A stretch of 8,408 bases of DNA from Verrucomicrobia subdivision 3 bacterium UBA7542 (GTDB lineage: Bacteria; Verrucomicrobiota; Verrucomicrobiia; Limisphaerales; UBA11358). The first letter of the stretch is position 1. Each line of letters opens with the position of its first letter. Below are positions 1 through 6,483 of this stretch, in pieces. The notes below the pieces were generated by a model. That model was given only the letters and a program-made list of their open reading frames with translations. It was not told the DNA's origin and searched no databases. The stretch covers positions 1 to 8,408 of the forward strand of contig DLMG01000331.1 in NCBI GenBank assembly GCA_002479245.1. Reading direction: 5' to 3'. The position numbers and the translations under genes were made by a program.

Positions 1-1323
1 GCCATCGTGGACGACAACCGCCTCGGCCAAAGCCAGGCGACGGCATTTGGCCACGACCTCGGCATTTATCGGAAACGCTTTGAAGCCTTCGGCTGGCGCG
101 TCGAGGACGTGGACGGCCACGACATCGAGGAAATATTGGAAGTGCTCAGCGGCGTGGGGTTGAACGATCAGCCGCTCTGCATCATCGCAAAAACTTACAA
201 GGGTGCGGGCGTCTCATTTTTGCAGGACCAGGATGGCTGGCATGGCAAACCACTGAACCAGGAGGAAGCCGCCAAAGCCATTGCCGAACTTCAGCCGTGC
301 TCGAAATCCGGCATCGGCGTCCCAATTCCCGCACCGGCTCAATTGCCCGCGCCGAACCATGCCGCACCCGCGAGCTATCCGCCGATCAATTATAAACCCG
401 GCGACCTGGTGGCGACGCGCGAAGCCTACGGCGCCGCGCTCGCGCGCATTGGCGAAGTGGATCAACGGGTCGTCGCGATGGATGGCGACACAAAAAATTC
501 CACGTTCGCGGAAAAGTTTTTCAAAAAATTCCCGGATCGTTTCACGGAATGTTTCATTGCCGAGCAAAACATGGTCGGCGTGGCCACCGGTTTTGGCGCG
601 CGCGGCAAGGTGCCGTTCGCGTCCACGTTCGCGTGTTTTTTCACCCGCGCGTATGACCAGATTCGCGTCGCGGGCATTTCAAAGGCGAACCTCAAGCTCG
701 TCGGCTCGCACGTCGGCGTAAGCATCGGCGAAGACGGCCCGTCGCAAATGGCGCTCGAAGATATTGCCATGATGCGCGCGATTGCCGGCAGCGTGGTGCT
801 GTACCCCAGCGACGCCGTAAGCACGGAGAAATTGCTCGAACAAATGGCGCAGAAGCGGGGAATTCATTTCCTGCGCACGTCGCGTCCGAAGACCCCGGTG
901 ATTTACGGCAACGACGAGCCATTTCCGATTGGCGGCGCGAAAGTTTTGCGCCAGAACGCGGGCGACAAGGTCACTGTCGTCGCCGCCGGCGTGACGCTGC
1001 ACGAAGCGCTGAAGGCCGCCGAAGCGTTGAAGGCCGAAGGCATTGGCATCACGGTCATTGACGCTTACAGCATCAAGCCGCTCGGCAAGGATGTCATCAA
1101 GGCTGCCGCGCAAAAGACCGGCAACACCGTCATCACCGTTGAAGATCATTACCTCGAAGGCGGTTTGGGCGACGCAGTCGCAGGCGAACTCAGCGTGGAC
1201 GGAATCAAAGTCCACAAGCTCGCCGTGACGTCGCTGCCGCGTTCGGGTAAGCCGGCGGAATTGCTGGCGCACTTCGGTATTGATGCCGCAGCGATAGTGA
1301 AGAAGGTCAAATCCCTGGATTGA
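1..1323 (+). CDS. tkt: Transketolase, 5'-truncated by window edge
   Basis: Transketolase moves two-carbon ketol units between sugar phosphates in the non-oxidative pentose phosphate pathway, using thiamine diphosphate (TPP) and Mg2+. The frame is open from base 1, so about the first 180-200 residues are outside the window; 440 residues remain. Residues 4-11, VDDNRLGQS-like, are the end of the TPP/Mg-binding motif, with Asn6 the likely metal ligand. A Pro/Ala-rich linker (about residues 104-125) joins the pyrophosphate domain to the pyrimidine domain, which begins near KPGDLVATREAYG. Glu188 in FIAEQNM is the expected catalytic glutamate contacting the TPP aminopyrimidine. GSHVGVSIGEDGPSQMALED and the C-terminal domain (about residue 315 on) follow in normal order. 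The VDDNRLGQS wording resembles the shorter animal-type transketolases (about 620 residues) more than E. coli TktA. Stop is TGA. No frame damage is seen. Confidence 0.95.
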   Translation, partial: AIVDDNRLGQSQATAFGHDLGIYRKRFEAFGWRVEDVDGHDIEEILEVLSGVGLNDQPLCIIAKTYKGAGVSFLQDQDGWHGKPLNQEEAAKAIAELQPCSKSGIGVPIPAPAQLPAPNHAAPASYPPINYKPGDLVATREAYGAALARIGEVDQRVVAMDGDTKNSTFAEKFFKKFPDRFTECFIAEQNMVGVATGFGARGKVPFASTFACFFTRAYDQIRVAGISKANLKLVGSHVGVSIGEDGPSQMALEDIAMMRAIAGSVVLYPSDAVSTEKLLEQMAQKRGIHFLRTSRPKTPVIYGNDEPFPIGGAKVLRQNAGDKVTVVAAGVTLHEALKAAEALKAEGIGITVIDAYSIKPLGKDVIKAAAQKTGNTVITVEDHYLEGGLGDAVAGELSVDGIKVHKLAVTSLPRSGKPAELLAHFGIDAAAIVKKVKSLD

Positions 1324-1360
1324 TTGGCGTGGCAGGTGCTTGCTGGATGGAGGGCAATGA

Positions 1361-1376
1361 ACCCGATGCGTCGGGT
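1361..1376 (+). terminator. GC hairpin after tkt, weak terminator candidate
   Basis: ACCCGA-TGCG-TCGGGT forms a perfect 6-bp stem with a 4-nt loop, 37 nt past the transketolase stop. No T-run follows, so as an intrinsic terminator it is weak. It would be coding if the next gene started at ATG 1357 rather than ATG 1411. Confidence 0.25.
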
Positions 1377-1410
1377 GGTTGCCGCAAAAGGGTTTCGCCA
1401 TCGCCATACT

Positions 1411-2535
1411 ATGCAACGCTTTGGAAAATATCTTTGGATCATCGTTCTGCTGGCAGGCTTCGGTTTGTGCAGGCCGTCGGCGGCATGGGCGCATGATGAT
1501 ATCTGCGCCATTTGCGGACGGCCAATCCAAGGCACGATTTACCTCATGACCGACAAGGTCACTGGTGAAAAAGTGCTTGTGTGTTCCGATTGCATAAAAT
1601 TGCCCCTGTGTTCCATCTGCGGTTTACCCGTCAAAGACAACGGCGTTGCCCTGCCGGACGGGCGTCACCTTTGCGCCCGCGACGCCAAGACGGTGGTGCT
1701 GAAGGCTGCCAATATCGAACAAATTTGCGGGCAGGTCAAAGATGACCTCGACAGGCTGTTTTCCCGTTTCACCTCGTTCCCGACCAATGTGGATGTCACG
1801 GTCATCGATCGCATAGATGTGGATTCCATGTTTTATACGGAAGGCAATGGTTCTGAAAGCCCCGACCTGCTGGGTTGCATCCGCCCCGAGACGGTCAACG
1901 ACACGACCCGATACAAAATGAGTCTGCTGATCGGGATGCCGCTGGCTCAGTTGAAGGAAACTTGTGCCCACGAATATTCCCATGCCTGGGTGGGCGAAAA
2001 TGTGCCAAAGGAGCGGAGGGCGAGATTGGGTCGCGACGCCGAGGAGGGTTTCTGCGAGATGGTCGGTTATTTGTTGATGGATTCACAAAACGAAGAGGTG
2101 GAAAAAAAGAGGGTTCTGCATAATCATTACACGCGCGGCCAGATTGACTTGTTCATCGAAGCGGAAAAACGTTACGGCTTCGATCAGGTTCTGGATTGGA
2201 TGAAATACGGCGTGGCCGCACAATTGGAACCGGGCCATGTGGATGCGCTCAGGGATGTCAAGCTGCCTCCGGCAAAATCAGTGGCCAGCAGTCCTGCCAT
2301 TTACAGCCGGACCAACAAACCGGCCCCGGCCATCATCAAGCTCGACGGGGTTTTGTGGGGGAGTCGGCCCGTGGCCATCATTAACGGCCGTTCCTTTACG
2401 GCCAATGACCTGAATCCGGTGAAAGTCGGGGGAACCAATGTGATTATTCGTTGTCTGGGCATCCAAAAAACATCGGTCCGCATCCAGAACGTTGATTCGG
2501 GAAAGGAACAGGAGCTTTCCCTGCCGGCCAATTGA
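1411..2535 (+). CDS. Secreted LIM-type zinc-finger / DA1-like metallopeptidase homologue
   Basis: The 374-residue product starts with a typical Sec signal peptide (about residues 1-27; basic start, hydrophobic IIVLLAGFGL, cleavage AWA|HDD). Four Cys/His/Asp pairs follow: CAIC 32-35, CSDC 58-61, CSIC 67-70 and HLCARD 86-91. This is the spacing of a two-zinc LIM-like finger. Residues about 100-270 resemble the DA1-like domain of plant DA1 proteins. The HExxH zincin motif is HEYSH (187-191), followed by AW, and the downstream EEGFCE (211-216) gives a likely third ligand. The last ~60 residues (LDGVLWGSRPVAIINGRSF...) look like a small beta domain of the GspB/GspC/MshK type. Substrate is unknown; export implies a periplasmic or outer location. 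ATG 1411 was chosen for the clean signal peptide. ATG 1357 is in frame with GGAGGG just upstream and would add 18 residues. The family call is by motif, so function is inferred. Confidence 0.8.
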   Translation: MQRFGKYLWIIVLLAGFGLCRPSAAWAHDDICAICGRPIQGTIYLMTDKVTGEKVLVCSDCIKLPLCSICGLPVKDNGVALPDGRHLCARDAKTVVLKAANIEQICGQVKDDLDRLFSRFTSFPTNVDVTVIDRIDVDSMFYTEGNGSESPDLLGCIRPETVNDTTRYKMSLLIGMPLAQLKETCAHEYSHAWVGENVPKERRARLGRDAEEGFCEMVGYLLMDSQNEEVEKKRVLHNHYTRGQIDLFIEAEKRYGFDQVLDWMKYGVAAQLEPGHVDALRDVKLPPAKSVASSPAIYSRTNKPAPAIIKLDGVLWGSRPVAIINGRSFTANDLNPVKVGGTNVIIRCLGIQKTSVRIQNVDSGKEQELSLPAN

Positions 2536-2592
2536 CATTTCCCCGTGTCGGGATGTGGGTTTCCCGCGCCTGGCTCCCGGAATTTCCACCCA

Positions 2593-2621
2593 TTGCCAGC
2601 AACGCATTTCTGGGGCATATT
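2593..2621 (+). promoter_or_regulatory. Candidate sigma-70 type promoter for yqgE
   Basis: TTGCCA (2593-2598) and CATATT (2616-2621) are separated by 17 bp. The -10-like box ends 10 nt before the ATG at 2632, so the leader would be only a few nucleotides. No Shine-Dalgarno sequence is visible, which fits a near-leaderless mRNA. Match to consensus is partial (4 of 6 in each box). Confidence 0.3.
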
Positions 2622-2631
2622 GGCAGTGAAC

Positions 2632-3195
2632 ATGAGTGAAACGGGAAAATTCCTCAAAGGCAAATTGCTGCTGGACGGCGGCGTTTTGCGCGGCTCCTTT
2701 TTCCATCACACGGTGGTGCTGGTTTGCGAGCACAACGCCGAGGGGGCTTTTGGCCTCGTGCTCAACCGCGCCGCCGGCAACAAGGTGGGAGAAGTGCTCG
2801 TGGCCAACCTGCCCGACCGGCTTCGGGAATCGCCGCTTTTTCTTGGCGGGCCGGTGCAGCCGACCGCGTTGAGCTTTTTGCATGCGGACAGTTTCATTCC
2901 CGACGCGAATGTATTTCCGAATTTGAGCCTCGGCCATTCACTGGATGATCTGTTGGAGATCGGCGAATCGTTTTCGGCGGAGAAAAAGGTCAAGCTGTTC
3001 GCGGGTTACGCCGGCTGGTCGCCCGGCCAGCTTGAAATCGAAATAAAACGCAAGGCATGGCTCACGTTCCCCGCGTCGCTCGAACTCGTCTTTGAAACGC
3101 CGCCCGAACAACTCTGGCAGATGATCCTGAAAAGCAAGGGCGGCTGGAAAAACAAGCTGCTCTCCCAGATGCCCGAGGATTTGTCGCAGAATTGA
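2632..3195 (+). CDS. yqgE: YqgE/AlgH (DUF179) family protein
   Basis: This 187-residue protein is the same length as E. coli YqgE. Family signatures appear in order: KGKLLLDGGVLRGSFFHHTV (8-27), VCEHNAEGAFGLVLNR (30-45), LFLGGPVQP (66-74), then FAGYAGWSPGQLEIEIKRKAW and a C-terminal EQLWQMIL segment. No signal peptide or membrane segment is seen, so it is probably cytoplasmic. The biochemical role of the family is not settled. AlgH was named for an effect on alginate regulation in Pseudomonas, but that role should not be transferred here. The frame is open upstream to about 2545, but ATG 2632 gives the family's normal N-terminus. The 96-bp gap from the preceding gene and the promoter-like boxes suggest its own transcription start. 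Confidence 0.93.
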   Translation: MSETGKFLKGKLLLDGGVLRGSFFHHTVVLVCEHNAEGAFGLVLNRAAGNKVGEVLVANLPDRLRESPLFLGGPVQPTALSFLHADSFIPDANVFPNLSLGHSLDDLLEIGESFSAEKKVKLFAGYAGWSPGQLEIEIKRKAWLTFPASLELVFETPPEQLWQMILKSKGGWKNKLLSQMPEDLSQN

Positions 3196-3259
3196 CTGTC
3201 CGAGATGTCTTGTCACCGTGCCACAGACCTGCGCCCTTTCCGGTCGGTCGACAGTAAAT

Positions 3260-3291
3260 GAACTTTCCCGCCCGCCCGCGTAACTTATCCT
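3260..3291 (+). promoter_or_regulatory. Candidate promoter region of the ECF sigma gene
   Basis: The 106-bp gap after yqgE contains GAACTT (3260-3265), similar to the -35 element of many ECF promoters, and TATCCT (3286-3291), a 4-of-6 match to a housekeeping -10 box, 10 nt before the ATG at 3302. A CGTAA stands at 3279-3283, but its spacing from GAACTT is short for an ECF promoter. Autoregulation by the sigma factor is possible but not shown. Confidence 0.2.
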
Positions 3292-3301
3292 ATGAACAGC
3301 G

Positions 3302-3853
3302 ATGCCCACGACCCCGGAGACCCTGTATGAACAGATGCTTGTGATTCGAAGCCAGTTGGGCGACGAAGCGGCGTTTGAGGAGTTGCTGGAATTGCACGGG
3401 CCGCGGCTGTTGCTGTTCACACAACGTATGTTGCAGAGTTCGCCCGAATCGGTTGCCGACGTGACACAGGAAGTATGGGTCGCGATTTACCGCGCACTGC
3501 CACGGCTGCGGGATGCCTCCAAGTTCCGCCCCTGGGCATTTCGCATCGCGCGCGATCGCATCTATCGGGATTATCGCCGGCGCAAGTTGCCGGTGCAACC
3601 GGCGAACGACGCGCAGCTTGCCGACGTGCAGGAATCGGCGGAACTCGATTCTTCGATTGATCGCGAGGAGCTGCACCGTTGTCTGGAGTTGATCTCGCCG
3701 GAACACCGTGAGGCGCTGGTGTTGCGGTTTTTCGAGGAGATGAGTTACGAAGACATCGCGCGCGCCACGGACAGCAGCGTGGGCACCGTGCGCTCGCGTA
3801 TTCATTACGGCAAAGAAGCCTTCAAAAAAATATGGAAAGGAAGAACAACATGA
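3302..3853 (+). CDS. RNA polymerase ECF-type sigma-70 factor
   Basis: The 183-residue product has the two-domain build of an extracytoplasmic function sigma factor, which directs RNA polymerase to a specific promoter set. Region 2 spans about residues 25-95: DVTQEVWVAIYRAL (53-66) is region 2.2, the core-polymerase contact, and FRPWAFRIARDRIYRDYRRRK (75-95) is regions 2.3-2.4, which melt and read the -10 element. A variable acidic linker (96-119) leads to region 4 (120-178), with LISPEHREALVLRFFEEMSYEDIA and the helix-turn-helix SVGTVRSRIHYGKEAF for -35 recognition. No extra C-terminal domain is present. ATG 3302 lacks a Shine-Dalgarno sequence; Met12 (ATG 3335) is an alternative start. The stop overlaps the next start by ATGA, so the next gene is translationally coupled and is the best candidate partner. 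Confidence 0.93.
   Translation: MPTTPETLYEQMLVIRSQLGDEAAFEELLELHGPRLLLFTQRMLQSSPESVADVTQEVWVAIYRALPRLRDASKFRPWAFRIARDRIYRDYRRRKLPVQPANDAQLADVQESAELDSSIDREELHRCLELISPEHREALVLRFFEEMSYEDIARATDSSVGTVRSRIHYGKEAFKKIWKGRTT
3837..3843 (+). promoter_or_regulatory. Ribosome binding site deciding the start at 3850
   Basis: AAGGAAG lies 6 nt before ATG 3850. The upstream in-frame ATG 3832 overlaps this site and has no comparable sequence, so 3850, which also makes the ATGA overlap, is preferred. Confidence 0.6.
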
Positions 3854-4341
3854 ACCATCAAACCAACCCTCCTACGTCAAATGCTGGCGCAATCAACGAA
3901 CTGGTCAAGGCGGCCGTGCATTCGCACCGGATCAAACTGCGGGTGCTGACCACGGCGGCATTTGTGTTCGGATTTGTCGCGATTGCCGCGAGCATGCTCG
4001 TCGCGTCGCTTTGCCTGCATCAATGGCCCTGGCAAAGCGAGATACTTAAAGACCTCCCATACCCAAAGACCGTGGATCAGGCCAAGCCCAATACCGAACC
4101 CGCCGAGGACCGCTTGAAGCGCATAGAGCGCATCATCCACCAGGAAGCGTTCATGACCCGCATGGCGAGCACAGAGGCAACGGGCGTGGCATTGGCCGTG
4201 AGTGTGTTGGGACTGGGGACACTTATTCTGCTGACGGTGGTTATCCTGAACCGCCGGATCGCGCTCAACCAGATCAACAACAGCCTCGCGCAAATCTCGA
4301 ATCAACTGCGGGAGTTGCAGGCTGGGCGTGGTGGTCCTTGA
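3850..4341 (+). CDS. Two-helix membrane protein coupled to the ECF sigma factor (candidate anti-sigma)
   Basis: I do not recognise a named family. The 163-residue product has a short N-terminal segment (1-31), a first membrane helix (about 32-56), a loop of about 55 residues rich in charge and proline (57-109, including EDRLKRIERIIHQ), a second membrane helix (about 111-133) followed by NRR, and a C-terminal amphipathic tail IALNQINNSLAQISNQLREL (137-156), probably a coiled coil. Positive charges flank both helices (HRIKLR before the first, NRR after the second), which suggests both ends are cytoplasmic and the loop periplasmic. The ATGA overlap with the sigma gene makes a regulatory partnership likely by analogy with other ECF operons. 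No HxxxCxxC zinc anti-sigma motif is present, and the pre-helix segment is short for a classical sigma-binding domain. The C-terminal coil is an alternative binding surface. Confidence 0.8.
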   Translation: MNHQTNPPTSNAGAINELVKAAVHSHRIKLRVLTTAAFVFGFVAIAASMLVASLCLHQWPWQSEILKDLPYPKTVDQAKPNTEPAEDRLKRIERIIHQEAFMTRMASTEATGVALAVSVLGLGTLILLTVVILNRRIALNQINNSLAQISNQLRELQAGRGGP

Positions 4342-4346
4342 AGACG

Positions 4347-4368
4347 CTGCGGACCTGCGTGGTCGCAG
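4347..4368. terminator. Hairpin between convergent genes
   Basis: CTGCG-g-ACC-TGCGT-GGT-CGCAG forms an 8-bp stem with one bulged G and a 5-nt loop. It sits in the 34-bp gap between the membrane-protein gene and the mannose-6-phosphate isomerase gene, which converge here. No T-run follows on either strand, so a bidirectional terminator is only a possibility. Confidence 0.35.
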
Positions 4369-4375
4369 TTCAGAA

Positions 4376-5347
4376 TCAATTTGCCTCGACGCGTAACAGT
4401 GCTGCTTCTGATTTCGCCAGAATTTCCGTCTGCTCCAAGCTGGCTGGAATCAAACTGAATTGTCCAGCGGACAACTTCACCGAAGTCGAACCGCCCTTGA
4501 TTTCAGCCTGGCCGCCTGTCACTGCGACAATTTGCAGTTGGCGCGGTTTCAAATTCATGCCGGTGCCGGACTTCAGTTCCAGCGCTTCGACATTGAAGGC
4601 CGGATCGTTCACGAGCGGGTGGACTCTGACTTCGTTGCCGGTGGGCTTGCTTTGAACGAGCCCCGGCTCGAAGTCGTTGAAATCAATGCTGGCGAGAGAC
4701 TGGGCAATGTGCAGCTCGCGCGGTTTTCCGTCCAGCCCGACGCGGTTCCAATCGAACACCCGGTAAGTGGTGTCCGAGTTTTGCTGGATTTCAAAAATGA
4801 CAATGCCCGTGCCGATGGCGTGGACGCGGCCGCCGGGCAGAAACATCGCGTCACCCGCGCGCACGGGAACGCGGTGGAAGCATTCAGCGACTTCACCCGT
4901 CTGGATTTTTCCCTCAAACTCGGCCCGAGTGACTCCACGTTTCAGTCCGACAAATAATTCCGCGCCCGGCGCGGCATCGGCGATAAACCACATTTCGGTC
5001 TTCGGCTCGCCGCCAAGTTCAGCGGCCTTGCCTGCAGGCGGATGGACTTGCAGTGAAAGTTTTTCCCGCGCATCGAGAATTTTGCAGAGCCAGGGAAAAC
5101 GATCCCCGGTTGCGGGCTTCACGTTGCCGAGCAATTCGGCCCGATGATTTTCCATCAACCAGCGCAGATTTTTCCCGGCCAGCGGGCCATTGGCAATGAC
5201 GCTGATGTCACCAGGCCGGTCGCTGATTTCCCATGATTCACCGATGGGCCTGCCGGGCGGCAGTTTCTTTTGGTAGAGCCGTTCCATTTCGCGTCCGCCC
5301 CAAACGCGGTCTTTGAAAATCGGCTGGAAGGTGAGCGGATAGAGCAC
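4376..5347 (-). CDS. manA: Mannose-6-phosphate isomerase, class I (short Bacillus-type)
   Basis: The enzyme interconverts mannose 6-phosphate and fructose 6-phosphate in the cytoplasm, supplying GDP-mannose synthesis or feeding mannose into glycolysis. The 323-residue length fits the short class I form (about 315 residues). The zinc site is visible: Gln100 and His102 in LSLQVHP, Glu118 in KTEMW and His176 in GRVHAIG. EIQQNSDTTYRVFDWNR (186-202) carries the conserved arginine (Arg196) of the active site. The N-terminal FKDRVWGGREMERLY and ESWEISDRP segments are also typical. The start codon is GTG, 6 bp after the accA stop with no clear Shine-Dalgarno, so it is most likely translated from the accA transcript. 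Its 3' end faces the sigma-factor operon. Confidence 0.95.
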   Translation of the reverse strand: MLYPLTFQPIFKDRVWGGREMERLYQKKLPPGRPIGESWEISDRPGDISVIANGPLAGKNLRWLMENHRAELLGNVKPATGDRFPWLCKILDAREKLSLQVHPPAGKAAELGGEPKTEMWFIADAAPGAELFVGLKRGVTRAEFEGKIQTGEVAECFHRVPVRAGDAMFLPGGRVHAIGTGIVIFEIQQNSDTTYRVFDWNRVGLDGKPRELHIAQSLASIDFNDFEPGLVQSKPTGNEVRVHPLVNDPAFNVEALELKSGTGMNLKPRQLQIVAVTGGQAEIKGGSTSVKLSAGQFSLIPASLEQTEILAKSEAALLRVEAN

Positions 5348-5353
5348 TGGGAA

Positions 5354-6361
5354 TTATGCGGCCGATGCCTGGGGAACAACACCGTTCACGGCCGGCTCGG
5401 TGTTTTCGATGAAGTGCCCGTGCGCGCGGAATTTCTCGTAGCGTTTTTTCAATCGTTCGGCAACCGGCACCGCGGCGAGTTCGTTCAAATGTTTGAGCAG
5501 ATGGGTCTTCAAATTCGCGGCGGCTTCAGCGGTGTCGTTATGCGCGCCGCCGAGCGGTTCGGGAACGATTTCGTCCACGAGGCCGAGTTCGAGCAGGTCT
5601 TTGGCGGTGATTTTGAGGGCCTCGGCGGCTTTCGACGCGGCGGCGCGGTCTTCCCAAAGAATGGCCGCGCAGCCTTCGGGGCTGATGACCGAGTAATAGG
5701 CGTTCTCCAAAATCAACACGCGGTCGGCGACGCCGATGCCGAGCGCGCCGCCCGAACCGCCTTCGCCGATGACCGCGGCGATGATGGGCACTTCCAACAG
5801 CATCATTTCGCGGAGATTGACGGCGATGGCCTCGGCGATGTGGCGTTCCTCCGCGCCGATGCCGGGATACGCGCCGGCGGTGTCAATGAGCGTGATGATG
5901 GGCAGGCCGAATTTGTTGGCAAGCCGCATCAAGCGCAGTGCCTTGCGGTAGCCTTCCGGATGGGCGCAGCCGAAATTGCGCAAAATGTTTTCCTTCGTGT
6001 CCCGGCCTTTTTGCGTGCCGATGACGACGACACGGTATTCGCCCAGTTTCGCAAAGCCACCCACCATCGCGCGGTCTTCGGCAAACAGCCGGTCACCGTG
6101 CAGTTCATGAAAGTCGGTAAACGTCTTTTCCAGGTAATCCAGCGTGTAAGGACGTTTGGAATGCCGCGCCAGTTGGACGCGTTGCCATGCGTTGAGGTTG
6201 GAAAAAATCTGCCGGCGGGTTTCCTCCAGTTTCTTTTCGATAAGCTGGATTTCTTCCTCAAAGCTGATGTCCATCGAATGCTTTTCCGGATGTCCGCGGA
6301 GTTCGTCCAGCTTGTTTTGCAGTTCGATGATTGGCTTCTCGAAATCGAGCTGGTGTTTCAT
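5354..6361 (-). CDS. accA: Acetyl-CoA carboxylase carboxyltransferase, alpha subunit
   Basis: AccA and AccD form the carboxyltransferase that moves CO2 from carboxybiotin to acetyl-CoA, making malonyl-CoA for fatty acid synthesis. The 335-residue length compares with 319 in E. coli. The N-terminal helical region (about 5-60) begins LDFEKPIIELQNKLDELRG; RPYTLDYLE (70-78), ELHGDR (86-91), DRAMVGGFA (96-104), LIDTAGAYPGIGAEER (158-173) and GEGGSGGALGIGVADRV (199-215) follow. The glycine-rich stretch builds the oxyanion hole, and ISPEGCAAILW (226-236) is also diagnostic. The last ~15 residues are an unconserved tail. ATG 6361 has no Shine-Dalgarno. Upstream lie a -10-like TATAAC and, further up, a strong terminator ending a structured RNA. 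accD is not in the window. manA follows after 6 bp. Confidence 0.97.
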   Translation of the reverse strand: MKHQLDFEKPIIELQNKLDELRGHPEKHSMDISFEEEIQLIEKKLEETRRQIFSNLNAWQRVQLARHSKRPYTLDYLEKTFTDFHELHGDRLFAEDRAMVGGFAKLGEYRVVVIGTQKGRDTKENILRNFGCAHPEGYRKALRLMRLANKFGLPIITLIDTAGAYPGIGAEERHIAEAIAVNLREMMLLEVPIIAAVIGEGGSGGALGIGVADRVLILENAYYSVISPEGCAAILWEDRAAASKAAEALKITAKDLLELGLVDEIVPEPLGGAHNDTAEAAANLKTHLLKHLNELAAVPVAERLKKRYEKFRAHGHFIENTEPAVNGVVPQASAA

Positions 6362-6372
6362 ACGTCCGGAAA

Positions 6373-6399
6373 GTTATATATTTTTTGCGCTGCAATCAA
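6373..6399 (-). promoter_or_regulatory. Candidate proximal promoter of accA-manA
   Basis: On the - strand, TTGATT (6399-6394) and TATAAC (6378-6373) are 15 bp apart in an A/T-rich stretch between the terminator and accA. The -10 box ends 11 nt before the ATG, so the leader would be very short. If used, accA would be independent of the upstream structured RNA. The spacing is short, so this is tentative. Confidence 0.25.
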
Positions 6400-6417
6400 T
6401 GCGAATTCCATAAATGC

Positions 6418-6445
6418 AAAAAAAAGGCCGGACTTTCGTCCGGCC
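6418..6445 (-). terminator. Strong intrinsic terminator upstream of accA
   Basis: On the - strand, GGCCGGAC (6445-6438), a GAAA loop (6437-6434) and GTCCGGCC (6433-6426) form a perfect 8-bp GC-rich stem with a GNRA-type loop, followed by eight T (6425-6418). It stops transcription arriving from the zwf-pgl side or from the promoter-like sequence near 6590. It lies about 200 nt past the pgl stop, far for a simple operon terminator, and 57 nt before the accA start, a usual place for a leader attenuator. Confidence 0.92.
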
Positions 6446-6449
6446 CCCG

Positions 6450-6483
6450 CGGTGACGAGGTTTAAACGCCTTCACCGAGGCGC
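6450..6483 (-). other. H-type RNA pseudoknot
   Basis: On the - strand, stem 1 is GCGCC (6483-6479) with GGCGT (6470-6466; one G-U pair). The loop holds CGGTGA (6477-6472), which pairs perfectly with TCACCG (6455-6450). Single nucleotides (T6478, A6471) join the stems, and a 10-nt A/T-rich strand (6465-6456) would cross the minor groove. These lengths are near the classical H-type geometry. It sits just before the terminator stem. Confidence 0.45.

Noticed and set aside
679..1530. 283-codon - strand frame opposite transketolase
   Set aside because: Antisense shadow of a conserved gene; no recognisable motif, and it runs across the tkt end into the next gene's signal peptide.
2545..2631. Longer N-terminus for yqgE
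   Set aside because: The extra 29 residues have no family support; starting at ATG 2632 gives the usual 187-residue protein.
2278..2937. 219-codon - strand frame opposite the DA1-like gene and yqgE
   Set aside because: It covers two real genes in antisense, with no motif and no start signal.
3195..3255. ACTGTC (3195-3200) and GACAGT (3250-3255) as a terminator after yqgE
   Set aside because: Only 6 bp with a 49-nt loop and no T-run; too weak to call.
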